Shown here: positions 11,748 to 23,862 of the stretch, piece by piece
Layout of the letters: each line of letters starts with the position of its first letter
How positions within the stretch are numbered: position 1 is the first letter of the stretch
Origin: Annulohypoxylon bovei var. microspora
Lineage: Eukaryota > Ascomycota > Sordariomycetes > Xylariales > Hypoxylaceae
Assembly (NCBI GenBank): GCA_022836615.1
Contig: MU405348.1
Span: 41,441-105,440, forward strand
DNA: 64,000 nt
Direction of reading: 5' to 3'
Notes under the pieces: model-generated
What the model saw: the letters and a program-made list of their open reading frames with translations, nothing else
What the model was told of the DNA's origin: nothing
Databases searched by the model: none
Translations under genes and position numbers: made by a program

Positions 11748-14235
11748 ATGCCTGTCGCAACCGACGCTGGTTCTACGCCCGTCGACTTGCTCGTCAACGT
11801 CGGCAAGAACCAGAGCACCAAGACTTTATTAAGAGTCATTATTCTCTGCTTCATTGCCGCCGCTGCCGTCGCGAGTCGTCTGTTTTCGGTCATTCGTATG
11901 GTTTTACCTTGATCCTCGAATTGTTCTACGTATTTGCTAATTATTATTTATTATTATCACAGGTTTCGAGAGTATTATCCACGAGTGTTAGTCTATCTCC
12001 AGCTCCCTCTTCGCTTCTAAATATTTTATATCATGCCGTGGTCTCTCCTAACTAACATTATATTGCGCAGTCGACCCGTGGTTCAATTTTAGAGCAACCA
12101 AGTACCTTATCACCCACGGATTCTACGACTTCTGGGATTGGTTCGACGATCGAACATGGCATCCTCTCGGTCGAGTTACCGGAGGCACCCTCTACCCTGG
12201 CTTGATGGTTACAAGTGGTGTTATTTACCATCTCCTACGAGCCTTGACTGTTCCCGTCGACATTAGAAACATTTGTGTGCTACTAGCACCAGCATTCTCC
12301 GGCTTGACTGCCTTCGCCGCCTACCTCCTTACCAATGAGATGACCACCTCACCATCTGCCGGTCTTCTCGCCGCAATCTTCATGGGCATTACCCCAGGTT
12401 ATATCTCGAGATCTGTGGCTGGTTCCTATGATAACGAGGCAATTGCAATCTTCCTTCTAGTCTTCACCTTCTATCTATGGATTAAAGCATTGAAGCTAGG
12501 TTCCGTCTTGTGGGGTGCTCTCTGCGCTCTCTTCTACGGCTACATGGTGGCGTCGTGGGGAGGATATGCCTTTATTACGTGTTTAGTTCCTCTACACGCA
12601 TTCGTCCTTGTCTGCATGGGAAGATTCAGCATGCGCCTTTATGTTTCGTACACCACTTGGTACGCCCTCGGTACCTTGGCTAGCATGCAGATCCCATTCG
12701 TCGGTTTCTTGCCTGTTCGCACCAGCGAACACATGCCCGCTCTAGGTATATTTGGCTTCCTTCAGCTTGTAGCCTTCCTAGAGTATGTTCGGGCATCTGT
12801 TCCAAGCCGCCAGTTCCAAACATTCCTCTATGTCGGCCTAGGTGGCGTATTCGGCATCTCACTACTTGCGCTGGTTAGCCTTACTACCCTTGGATACATT
12901 GCTCCTTGGTCCGGCCGGTTCTACTCGCTTTGGGATACTGGCTATGCCAAGATTCACATTCCGATCATTGCATCGGTTTCTGAACATCAACCAACGGCGT
13001 GGCCGGCCTTCTTCTTCGATTTGAACATGCTCATCTGGCTCTTCCCTGCTGGTGTCTACCTCTGCTTCCAGAAGTTAGAAGATGAGCACGTCTTTATCAT
13101 CGTATACGCTCTATTCGGAAGTTACTTCGCCGGCGTCATGGTACGATTGATGCTTACCCTGACCCCTGTGGTGTGTGTAGCCGCTGCTATTGCCGCTTCC
13201 CAACTTCTTGACACGTACCTTGTCGCCAAATCGCCTGAACCCGTCAACTCTGAAGATGAGGGCTCCGATGCGACTGCAAAGAAGGCATCAAAGCATGGCG
13301 TACTACGAACTGCATCCCAACCTGTAGTAGGCATTTACAACTTGGTGTCCAAAGGCTTCGTAGCCGGAACCATGATCATATACCTACTCATTTTCGTACA
13401 ACATTGCACTTGGGTAACCTCGAACGCCTATTCTTCTCCATCTGTCGTCCTAGCAAGCAGAATGCCAGATGGTAGCCAACATATCATCGACGACTACCGC
13501 GAGGCCTATCAGTGGCTCCGACAGAATACTAAGGAGGACGCCAAAATCATGTCCTGGTGGGATTACGGCTACCAAATCGGCGGAATGGCTGACCGTCCCA
13601 CCCTCGTGGACAACAACACATGGAACAACACTCACATCGCCACGGTTGGCAAAGCCATGAGTTCTCGCGAGGAAGTAAGCTACCCGATCATGCGCCAGCA
13701 TGAAGTTGACTACGTCCTGGTCGTTTTCGGTGGCCTCCTTGGTTATTCAGGTGACGATATCAACAAGTTCCTCTGGATGGTACGAATCGCCGAGGGTATC
13801 TGGCCTGACGAGGTGAAAGAGCGCGATTTCTTCACGGCACGAGGCGAGTACAGGGTCGACGGTGAAGCTTCCGACACCATGAAGAACAGCTTAATGTAAG
13901 TCATCATTCATGACACGGTCCAGTATAGATAGACCTTTTACTAATTTTTTTCTTTAAAATCAAGGTACAAGATGTCGTACTACAACTACGGCGCCCTATT
14001 CCCTCCTGGACAGGCCCAAGACCGCGTCCGAGGTGCTCGTCTTCCCGATCAAGGCCCGGTTCTCAACACGCTAGAAGAGGCGTACACCAGTGAGAACTGG
14101 ATCATCAGAATCTACAAGGTCAAGGATCTCGACAACGTAGGCCGAGATCATGCGTCGGCGGCCTCATTTGAAAGAGGACACAAGAAGAAGAAGGCAACCA
14201 AGAAGCGCGGGCCTAGGGTTCTGAGAGTGGAGTAG
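11748..14235 (+). CDS. STT3: Oligosaccharyltransferase catalytic subunit STT3
   Basis: Dolichyl-diphosphooligosaccharide-protein glycosyltransferase, the catalytic subunit of the ER OST complex that moves the glycan to Asn in N-X-S/T. Exons 11748..11895, 11963..11986, 12071..13895 and 13965..14235 give 755 residues. The 24-nt second exon rebuilds the invariant block RFESIIHEFDPWFNFRAT exactly, including a lumenal acidic motif near residue 57-59. About a dozen membrane segments follow, then the lumenal domain with the signature WWDYG (553-557) and NNTWNNTHIATVG. The C-terminal exon carries YKMSYYNY and ends in a Lys/Arg-rich tail. Length and motifs are normal for the family. Confidence 0.97.
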
Positions 14236-14868
14236 TGAAGCTAGGGAATATGGGCATGAAATGTTCCATGTGATATACCCAGCCTGCCATCACCTTGACT
14301 TGTACACTTGCTGGTTAGGAAGGGAAAAGTCGGCCTCGATGGTTGGCCATGTACAAATATCAAAGCTCAAGGCAGGAAAAAAGAAAGGGGGGTGGATATC
14401 CCCTAATTACGTATGAATGACATCTCGTCACGTCGATTTCAGATGTCTAGGAGTAACGACTTAGTAAAAACGAATTGTATTGCAATACACCCACCCAATT
14501 GAAGTGACTTGGACTAGTACCGCATTAATCAGTATGGAACGTGTATTGTTTGTTAACGTTACCTATAGGAGTTAAGGACAAAACAAATGTAAGTCGGAGT
14601 ATGCCTGTTACCAATATCCCAGTTTAAGGTAAGACGGCGATGTAACCGAAATTTATGCGAGGTGGAGCAGGGAAATAAAGTAAGCTAGACTTAGCCGTAA
14701 GCTGTTTAATAAAGAAAAAAAATCCCCAAAAAACCAAAAAAAAACAAGAAACGCCCACTCAAATTACATTTCTAATTCGTTCTTGACCTTTGGCATATGA
14801 AGAAGGAAAAAAAAAGTAACAAAAACCGAATGTGAAAATCGCATTTCACGATCGACTATATTGAAAAT
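14236..14868. other. Intergenic, 3' flank of STT3
   Basis: 633 bp with A-rich runs (14714-14745, 14806-14827) just downstream of the minus-strand tRNA. No gene seen. Confidence 0.45.
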
Positions 14869-14949
14869 TGCCCGCTACTGGAATCGAACCAGTGATCTCA
14901 TCATCACACTAGGTACTAGTGATGCGCTTTACCACTAAGCCAAGCGGGC
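14869..14949 (-). tRNA. tRNA-Thr (anticodon AGT) with a 9-nt intron
   Basis: On the minus strand the acceptor arms GCCCGCT and AGCGGGC pair over 7 bp with discriminator A. There is a D arm (GCTTAGTGGTAAAGC), anticodon stem CATCA/TGATG, a 5-nt variable loop AGATC, and a T arm ACTGG-TTCGATT-CCAGT. The stem fits only if nine bases (CCTAGTGTG) are removed one base 3' of the anticodon, leaving the standard loop CTAGTAA. That position, after residue 37, is where nuclear tRNA introns lie. Mature length is 72 nt before CCA addition. Isoacceptor: Thr, decoding ACU and, by inosine, ACC/ACA. Confidence 0.88.
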
Positions 14950-15547
14950 TAGCTATAGAGGGGTGGCCACTGCTGACCAATAGACTCGATGTTGAATGGA
15001 AGGCGCGATAATGGAGTATATACGCATAAATCTTGCATGTAACAGCTGATAAGTCTTGCCGATTCCTCCCCCCTATCTTTCTCGGCAACCCCATATCTTA
15101 AGAAACATAATTCACAAGGTCATATCACAGTCCAGAAAAAAATTACAAGTCACCTTAGCAGTGAATGAAGTTCGCACGAACTTGTTTTGTAAGCTAATTA
15201 TAATGGCAAGAGTCGTTATTTCTGCAAGTTTTCTTCCTTCCTTTCGCCCACTCTCTTCGTATCAACTCAGTCATCCAAGTGCCAAGATGCACTAATAGAC
15301 ACATGCCATTTATAGTCAGAGGCCGACGGGGAAGGTTGATCATTGATGTCTGGAACATGACCCAGGCGGTTCATTGCCAACACAAGAAAAATTCCAACAA
15401 GTACCTAGTTTTTCATTGTCATGGTATCATATCGTTGACACAGACACTAAGACAATATGAACAAACTAGGCTGATTAATAGTAGTGATAATCAAACCCCC
15501 CAGGAGAAAAAAACAGGGGATGTAGAAAGGGGGGGGGGGGGGGGACA
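14950..15547. other. Intergenic with a 16-nt G run
   Basis: No gene seen. A run of 16 G lies at 15529-15544, directly beyond the 3' end of the next minus-strand gene. Confidence 0.45.
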
Positions 15548-18500
15548 TTACAATCCCAACATCTGACGGATACGTCTACGTTTACCAACGACAGTCAGGT
15601 TAGTGTCATCGATCGAGTCCGACTGCAGGCCCTCTGCTGAATGACCCGTATGAACAATCATGGAGGATGCGGGGCCTGGAGAGCTACTCGATACTATCTC
15701 TTCAGAATGGTAAGTGTTCTCCTCACACTGCTTCAAAGACTTGTGTTTACTTCCTCGAAGCTTCTGTTGAGGATGATGCGTCGAAGAGGCTCCACTGCTA
15801 GCTCGTACAGCCGTCCTTTTGTTCCGATCATCCTTGCTAGAATATTCTACATTCCTAGTTAGTAGCTTGGACTAGTTCATGAGTGATGTGGTTCGGTTTG
15901 GAAGTCTTACCAAGGGTTTTGACCTGGCTTCCCTCTTGGCCAACCATCGAGCTTGAATCCGATGCCTCGTATAATTCGTAGGCAGCAAGGGGGAGGTTAG
16001 GACCGTCCAGTTCTTCACCGGGATAGTACGACTCTACTGAGATCTCCGTACGCGTCGTAAAGCTTGGCATATGAAATAAGGGAGCACTAGGGTCACCGAC
16101 AGGACTCGTCATGCTATTAAAGAATTTGGCAGCCGATGCCAGGTCTTCCTCAGCTACTGACTCAATTTCCTGTCCAAACTCTCCTTGACCCTCTTGACTG
16201 GAATTCCAGGGCTCGTCCGTAAAATATGGGTAAGTAAATGAGTAAGCGTGGGAAAGATCTGGAGGCGTTGGCGGTAGATCCCACCCGGAAACATAATCAG
16301 GATTCTCCTGTTCTGTATCTAGCATGTTGTCCATATATCGTTCTTCGGGCCTATTACGATATAACCCAGTGTCATCTCGGTGTCGTCGAACTCGTCTTCG
16401 ATGAGATCGCTCCTGCTGACCAAGTTCCGATTCTAGAATAGATCGGCCATATCTGGACGATGCGCTTGAATGTGTTTGCGGTCCGTGGACACGGGCATCT
16501 GACATGCTCTCGCAAGTGGACTTGTATTCGTGAGCCAACCCATAGGCTCTACTGGTTGGCTGTCTGCTGCGAGAATTGTTGTAGCAGACGTTGGAATACG
16601 TAGCTTTAGGAGTCTTAGAAGTCTCCTTGCCAATAGTGGGATAGTAATAATCTTCGTCCATAGACATAGTCATCTTGTTATGACCATCGTAGTACGGAGA
16701 GACAACTTCTGGATGATCCGAAATACTCTGCAGGGAAACCCTAGGTCTGATCTTAGGAAGAAGCTCAGAAGAAGATTGCTCTGAGAACCTGGAACCTTTC
16801 TCACGGGCAGAAACCCTGGAAGAGGCACCTGTGTTATTGGCGGGGGTATTTCCTAGAACGTTGTTCGATCTAGGTCCTGACACTGACTCTTTTGAGCTAA
16901 CTCCCTCCATGTCAGCTACCGAGCTAGAATTCTTGATACCAACATACTCCCCCAGAGTTGCTTCCTTATTCTCCCACGGGTGAATTCCTTGCGGGGATCT
17001 GGGTGATCTGATATTCAATGGAGGCGCGTCACCGTCGCTGTCCATTTTGTGAACGGTCTCTCTAACAAGTGACCTCTGACGCATACTTCTATGCCGTCCT
17101 GCCCTTGAACCTGCCCCCGAACCTCGGATCGATGCTGAGACTCTGACATCTGACTCCTCTGTAGAGGTTACTGAGAGGGGTAGCATTGTATGGCCTTCCG
17201 AAACGGTCGAATTGGTCAGGATGCTTGACAAAGAATCAAAACATTTCGACTTCTTCGTCTGTTTACAAGTTCCACAAGTATTCGTGCCATTCTGCTTCTT
17301 ACTATAACGCGTACGAGGCGCATCCGTGGTAGTAGTAAGTATGGGATCTTCGTTGGAATTCTGCAAATGGCAGTCAGCTTTAGGATTACTTGCACAAATT
17401 TCATTGCGACTTACGTTGACGACAGTATCGCCAGTATCGTCGCTTTCCGCAAGGGCAGCTTCACGTTGACACTTAACGCAATAATCTCGATCAGGGATTT
17501 GGCCTCTTTTCAAAGGATGTGCTTTCTGATATTGTCTAGATCGCACTTTTCCACAGCCTGCGCAGCAGTGGATATGCTGAATGTGTTTTCCAATATCCCG
17601 CTTGGCCTCTTTCGTCTTCTCTCCCTTGCTCTCGTCATTGTCCTCATGCTTGCCCGCTTCTGGTGTAGTACTTTTTAAAGTTTCACTGTAATGTTCCTCG
17701 CACTTCTTAGCTTCGCTAGGACTGTACCTGAGAGGGAAAGGACTGTTCAAGGCTGTCGTACCCGGCTCATCTCGGGGTTGGTTTGCTGACAACGGTAGTG
17801 CCGTAAGTGGCGATAGTAGCGGCGGCGCATAAGCTGAGAAAGATCCGGGAATGGGATAAACAGAGGACCTTATTTCGTGATACGGCGTCATAGGCTGACT
17901 CTGATGTGAGGAAAGGGGCGCAGAAGCCGATTGGGAAATCGGGTGGATCGGAGATTGTACGTAATGGGGACTTGGTACCATCAGAGGCGCCGACTGTGCC
18001 CACGGCAGAATACCGCTCGAATATGCGATGCCAGCAGGCGGCGTTGTTGGGAAACCGTGATTGGGTGATATGGCCATGCTATTGCCAAGATTCCACATAG
18101 GAGACGACACCGGCGTTGGATTTGCTGGTGGATAGAAGTAGCCCGGTGTCAAATACCCATCTCTTGCTTCAGGCAGTCTATCATAACTTGAACCACTGGA
18201 TAGACTTCCAGTACCACGACGGATACGGGTGGGGGTAGAAGTAGGTCCGGGACCTCTCTTGCTTATAGCAATAAGAGAGCCTCCACGCTTATGACGACCG
18301 TGATGTTTAGTAAATCTTCCGCGGGGCGTAGTAGGAGGTGCTAGGGCTAAAGGGGTAGTGGGTGTTGAACGTTGGGTAGTAAAGCTCTTGCGGCGACAAG
18401 CTTCTCGCTCCGCCTCACGTTCAAAATCGATGCGAGAAGGAATGCCAAATGCTGAGCCGAGGATGTCGAAACCAAAATCTTCGAGGAGCCTGTCCTTCTT

Positions 18501-18608
18501 CTTGCGGCCAAGGGCTGGTTTTCCTTTCTTAGTGGTGGTTACGAAGATGCCTTTACCACCGGGAAGGTAAAACTCGCCATCACTATTGCAATGGTCTTGC
18601 TGCGACAT
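15548..18608 (-). CDS. Hypothetical fungal protein with two Cys-pair motifs
   Basis: I do not recognise a named function. The best model is complement(15548..15846, 15911..17360, 17415..18608), 980 residues; if the 54-nt in-frame intron at 17361-17414 is retained the product has 998. The N terminus is basic (KKGKPALGRKKKDRLLEDFG). The middle has a possible zinc-binding block, CCAGCGKVRSRQYQ followed by a DYCVKCQ pair, and a second similar pair in TCGTCKQTKKSKC. The rest is Ser/Pro-rich and probably disordered. The last intron has a GTAAGA donor and a TACTAAC branch point, and adds a C terminus ending in a KRRRIRQMLGL helix-like segment. Basic and Cys-rich parts would fit a nuclear or nucleic-acid role, but that is only inference. 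Confidence 0.75.
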
Positions 18609-20035
18609 CTCATGCCCTAACTGGGAGTTGGCGCGCCTATTGACTTGTTAGTGAGAGCTAAGAGCAAGATATACTGTCATAGCTAAGAGGCCACTGTGGC
18701 GTTGGTTTGGGAGTAGCATATATAGAAGCAGAAAATGTAGGAATGTCTAAGGTTGACTTGAGGAATATGAAGTGAAGAGAAAAAAAAAGAAGAATTCAGT
18801 TGGTACTAACTTAAGGCGACCTGGAGTTTTCGGTTGGCTCGTCATGAAAAGAGATCCGAGGTGTCGAGTAAATCGTCAAGTGTCGAAGTGAAACAATCAA
18901 CCATTGACGAAAATGAAAAGAAGTACAAAAAGAGGTGCAATGAGAGAACTGGAAGTGATCACAAAGTAGCGCCGGCGTACCTAGGTAGAGCGGCGGGGGA
19001 CAACACAATCAACACGTGGGGGACACAAACAGCAAGAATCAACAAGCTTAAGTGAAGTGCCACGCAACTGCAGTGTTAATTAGCAAGTGACAAAATCAGT
19101 GAATGTAGGTACATAGGTAATAAGGAAAGTTGAAAAGGAAGTAACATCTGGGAAGATTCCTAGGAGAGTATCTAGAAAGGTAGGAAGTGTAAGTTTTTGA
19201 GAAATGAGAGAAAGAACACCCTGCTTTATCGCAGGGAATACTAAAAGTACCTAGGGTTTGAATTCACCGTAAACTGATTTATTTACCTCTATCGAGTGTC
19301 TACGCTCTCACAATACTTGTCACCTGTTGCTTAACACACATTGTACTACGGTCAGAGTAAATCACGAACCTACGTTTAGATAGATAGGTGGTAAACTAAG
19401 ATTGTCAACTAGAAGTATCATACCTAGGCAGTTTCAGGTCTTTCTAATAGCTTTCCAACTAACATTTACTATCTTATTATATGTATTATCGTCTGACTGA
19501 TTTCCCCTATATGGAGACACCAATACCATATAATTTTAGAAAGGGGCATTGCCTTGAGAACTTCTTAAAAGAACTTCCATGGATATAGCCATAATATGGA
19601 ACATGATACATTTTGCCCCGTCTTTCCCTAGTATCATCTGTAAAGCCGGGGCCTATTAACTATTCCTCCAATTCCAAACCAATTCCAAACTACTAAGATA
19701 TTGATGAAGGAACTCATCACCTGGTTTCCTCTCCTCTCCTCTACACCATCACCCTGCCTTAGCAAGGTGCACACACTTGGTACTCTCCATATTCAAACAA
19801 AACTCCTGTAGGATAGGAGAACACTCACATGCTAAGATATCATTTATATCGAAGCATAACGCGATATCGAATCCTGACTCACATCTTCTAGGAGCGGTGT
19901 ATAGCGAGAAATAATGGGAAATTTTAACGCTACTAGTGGCATAAGCCCTATGATTATAACGCACCCTTGTCTAAAAGAGGGTTGGATTGGCGGTTTGGTG
20001 GTTTCTTGTATATGGTCCATGGAGGTTTATCGGCC
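18609..20035. other. Intergenic, 1.4 kb
   Basis: Upstream region of the hypothetical protein gene and 3' flank of the kinase gene. AC/GT-mixed sequence with scattered TAGGTA motifs; no supported gene. Confidence 0.45.
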
Positions 20036-23000
20036 CTATCCGCTATTTTGAGCGTAAGACGATGCTAACTTATGACGAAATTGAGGGACTGTTCTTCCCA
20101 AAACTAGGGGTGCGTTGGCAGGCGAAGCTCGGCGAGAAGCACGAGAAGCGAGAATCCTAACTGCTTCGGCACGTTTCTCTTCGAAAACCCGACTACGCTC
20201 TAATTCTTCGTTCATGTTTCGCATCCTCGACTCTTGGTCACGCTGCGCCTCAGCCTTGATTTTCTCGTAGTGAAGCGTATTTACAGCTTTGGGCCAGAGG
20301 CGGTCAATCTTGCGGGCCTGCGCCTCGGACATGTAGGTTGGAGGCTCATCTGCTGGCCTCGCGTTCGAAGATCCGCCCCAATAACACTCAAACGTTAGTT
20401 TTGCCTGGCTGCGCACGTTGTCTGTTCCCCAAAAGACAATCGTGTCTCCATGATACAGCTTCGCCCAGTACTTGCAGGCTGCCGTGCTGTCCTTTGGCTC
20501 ATTGGCCTGTATAGGGATATTATTGATTCGTATTCCATTGGTAGCCTTGGTTGATATATAGAACGCATAAGAACCTGAAGTTGGTTCGGCTCGTATCGTG
20601 CGGCTAGCCGTGGACCGAGCGGGCTCCCACGGACGGAATTCGTTGAAAGAAGCAGTATAGCCATCTCTCCACAGCATGACCCTGAATGCATTTTTAGGGA
20701 CCTTTGATTCAGTGGGTGGGACATAGACAACCGTGTTATTAGGATCCCGTCCCCACGAAATGATGGGGTTATTTAGGTGGATGGATATTCCTGGCATCAA
20801 TGACCCATGGGCCGAGTAAAACGCGGCAACTATCTTCGGCGGCTCAGTGGCATGTGTAGGTTGCTGGGTCTCGGGGGGTAGGGTATCGGGGATCGATTCG
20901 GTCTCATCTTCGATGGCAGGTGAAGCCGTGACAGGAGTTTCCCAATCATGAAACCTATTAACTGCCCGGTTATCACGTTTGAGCGCGGCTGGTCGCAGTG
21001 CGAGCGCCGTTCCTGTCTCCCTGGGTGGTTGTCGATTGCGTATAGGCGGGAAATTCCTCATTGCCAGGTCCCAAAGACAGGATTTTCCCGGACCGAATTC
21101 CTCCTCTTTCTTTTTAGCAGCCTGTTCAAACGCATTGTACTGTAGATGGGTCATTTCGGGGTAATCTAGGTGCCATGTGTCCTTGTTTGAACTATCCCAA
21201 AAGGTCGTTTTGGGAAGAGGATAGTCAATTTGACGACCCGATTCGTTCTTCACGACCTGAGGAACGCTAGCGAGCAAATGGGTCTCAGCATCCTCGGTGT
21301 TGAAATCATCCATGTCACCCTGTGATTTGAGCCTTTTGAATGACGGCTTAGCCTTAGGCTCGCCAGTTTCGAATTCGTCGCTAGTATCATAAATCGTCTT
21401 TCTCTTACTCGTGTTTAGGTCGCTAGTCCTAGAATGAAGATTTGGGTCGCCATTGATAAGAGATTTGACGTTCAAATGCCCAAGTATTGACGAGGCGCCG
21501 CCAAGACTCTGGGAACGGGCGCCTAACACTATACTCTCTGAACCTCCCAGCGGGGGATCTCCATCAGTAGACAAGATGCCATTGCTTGCCCGAGGCTTCT
21601 GCCTCGGTGTGGAAAGGTCTTCGGATTCGTCGAAACTATCCAGGATTTCGGTTTCTAATATATCAGTCTCTCCTAAGCTAGTATCTGGGAGGTTCAGGCG
21701 CCCCTCTGGGATCGCGCCAGAGCTACCGACTGCAGACACCTCCCCAAACAGTCTGTTCGGCCGTTGCCCAAAAGTATAATTCTCCTTTTCAGATTCGAAA
21801 TCGATGGAATAGTCAGGCTCCGGCTCTTGTAGAGAACTAGCACCCTCATCGGTGAATTGAGCTGGTCGTCTATCATCAAGACTGAGTTGCGATGCTCTCT
21901 GCCCTAGGTCCTTATCGTCAGAAACCTCCTCTATAGGATGCGTCTCGCCTGTTAACCATGCGTGAGCCAGAAGTTCCGAGATGGATGCTCTGGTTTCCGG
22001 TCGAACATGAATCATCCTTGATATGAAGTGAATGCCGTGGCTCGACACGGTGAATCGCGCCAAAGGGGTGATATCGACCGGCGTCTTGATGATACGGTCA
22101 AGCAACTCCGTATATGTCACCCCATTCTTAACAGGGAAAGGCGGGCTGCTAGTTAGAGAATAAAACAAAACACCTCCAAGGGACCAAATGTCCACTGCAT
22201 GGTCATACCTCTCCCTATCCACAGGTCTCTGGCCGTACCTCTGCGTTCGCTTGCCATTGTTGTCATAAGAAGAATACTCACTGTAGACTTCAGGCGCACA
22301 GTATAGAAGAGTCCCGCAGAAAGTCTTGAGAAAGGTTTGTTCAGTATCAATCATTTTAGACAAGCCAAAATCCGTTAATTTGACCACTAGCGGGCTCGTT
22401 GACTGTATTAGGATATTGTCGGGCTTCACATCGCGGTGGGTGATCTTGTTTTCGTGTAGATACTTGAGCGCATCAAGTAGTTGCCCGGCCATAATTTTGA
22501 CGTAAGGCTCCGCTATAGCACCGTTTTCTTGAACGAGCTTGCCGAGATCGCCACCAGGAACATATTCCATGATGATGAAGAACTGGTGCAAGTCCCAATC
22601 GAAGTGCTCGATGTATTGGACAATGTTGTTCTTGGTCTGGGTTAGAACGAGAACAAGCTGAGACGACCGAAATGGAGCATAAAAATTAAACTCACGTGTT
22701 GGATCCTTTGCATAATCCTCATTTCATTCTCGACTTTCTGGTCCAGAACGCCATTCTTCATGAATTTGCGCTTATCCAGTTCCTTGGCTGCATATGGCGA
22801 ACCGTCATATTTCGAGGTAACCTTGTGAACTGTAGCAAAAGCCCCTTTCCCGATTACACCTACGCGGGCATATTTCTCGCTTCCGCGCCACTCTCGGGGT
22901 AGGCGCTCATGATTATGTTGCGTGATCTCCCAGGCATTATCATTAGGTTGTCGCCTGTCCCGTGGAGGGGGAAATAGGTTTACCTACTCCGAGTTAGCAG

Positions 23001-23862
23001 CTGTGAATGGTACCATAATAGGGGCTGTCTTACATGACCACTAGGTCCAGGACCGATAGTCTTATTAACATCGTCCTGCCCGTGAGCTCGTCCTAAATAG
23101 GCACCGAGCTTTCTCCTATACGCAAAGTCGTGATCGTTATCACGACGGGGGATCCGAACGAGGAAGATAAGATCGCTCATACTATCATGCATTACAACCT
23201 TGACTGTAGAGCCGCTCTCTAGCGTCCTCTTGGTAGTACTGCACTGACTCTGTTTTTGAGGATCGCTCCTCTTTCGTAGCAATTTGCCATCGACAACGGT
23301 GCCATTTGTCGACTGATCCTCTAGCATGACAGTGCCGTACCTGTTGACAAAAATGCGAAAATGAATATTGCTGAGCCTCCTGCCTGGGTCATTCTCAAAA
23401 CAGAGATCGCATCGGGCCCGGTTGCGGCCAAAGGTAAAGCCTAGACGTGGATTCTTGAGGATAGACGACAATTTGATAACGAGAGCATGATCACCAATTC
23501 CTCGGGTTCGACCGAATTCCTTAGCATCGTCTTCGCGATATAGGTCCGAGTCAATGGCATCGGCAGTGTATCTCCTAGTAGTATGGTGGGCATATTCGGG
23601 TGACAATGCGATGTTCTGGATTTCGCTACTGGCACTGTCGGAGTTGGGGTATAATAGGCAGACTATATCGGATATGTCTTCGTCAGAGAAGCCCGAGTTT
23701 TGCTTTCCAAATCTCCTAGGATCCAAGGCATTCTGAGTAGCTATAGAAAGAAGGAAGGCGTTAGTAGAGATCACTTGTGAAGCGAACTATGCAATAGTCT
23801 TAATAGTCTTAGTCTGGGTGCTCACCTGGTTGAGTAGCCTGCGAGTCTTCAGTAGAGTCCAT
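20036..23862 (-). CDS. rad53: Rad53/Chk2-type checkpoint kinase with FHA domain
   Basis: DNA-damage checkpoint Ser/Thr kinase. Four exons, complement(20036..22636, 22696..22983, 23034..23740, 23826..23862), give 1210 residues; exon 1 codes 12 residues (MDSTEDSQATQP), containing SQ/TQ sites that ATM/ATR-type kinases favour. An FHA domain lies at about 95-200 (GFTFGRNRARCD, LSNIHFRI, DQSTNGT). The kinase has the Gly loop GKGAFATV (about 290-298), Lys315 (YAAKELDK), HRDVKPDN with Asp413, DFG at 434-436 and APE at 459-461. A second FHA-like block (about 950-1080) includes ISWGRDPNNT and ATNGIRINN. FHA-kinase-FHA order points to Rad53 rather than Cds1 or Dun1. Introns are 50-85 bp with standard signals, and the fusion across them is continuous in the kinase N-lobe. 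Confidence 0.88.

Noticed and set aside
14236..14868. Additional small gene after STT3
   Set aside because: No open frame with a start and family resemblance; A-rich tracts only.
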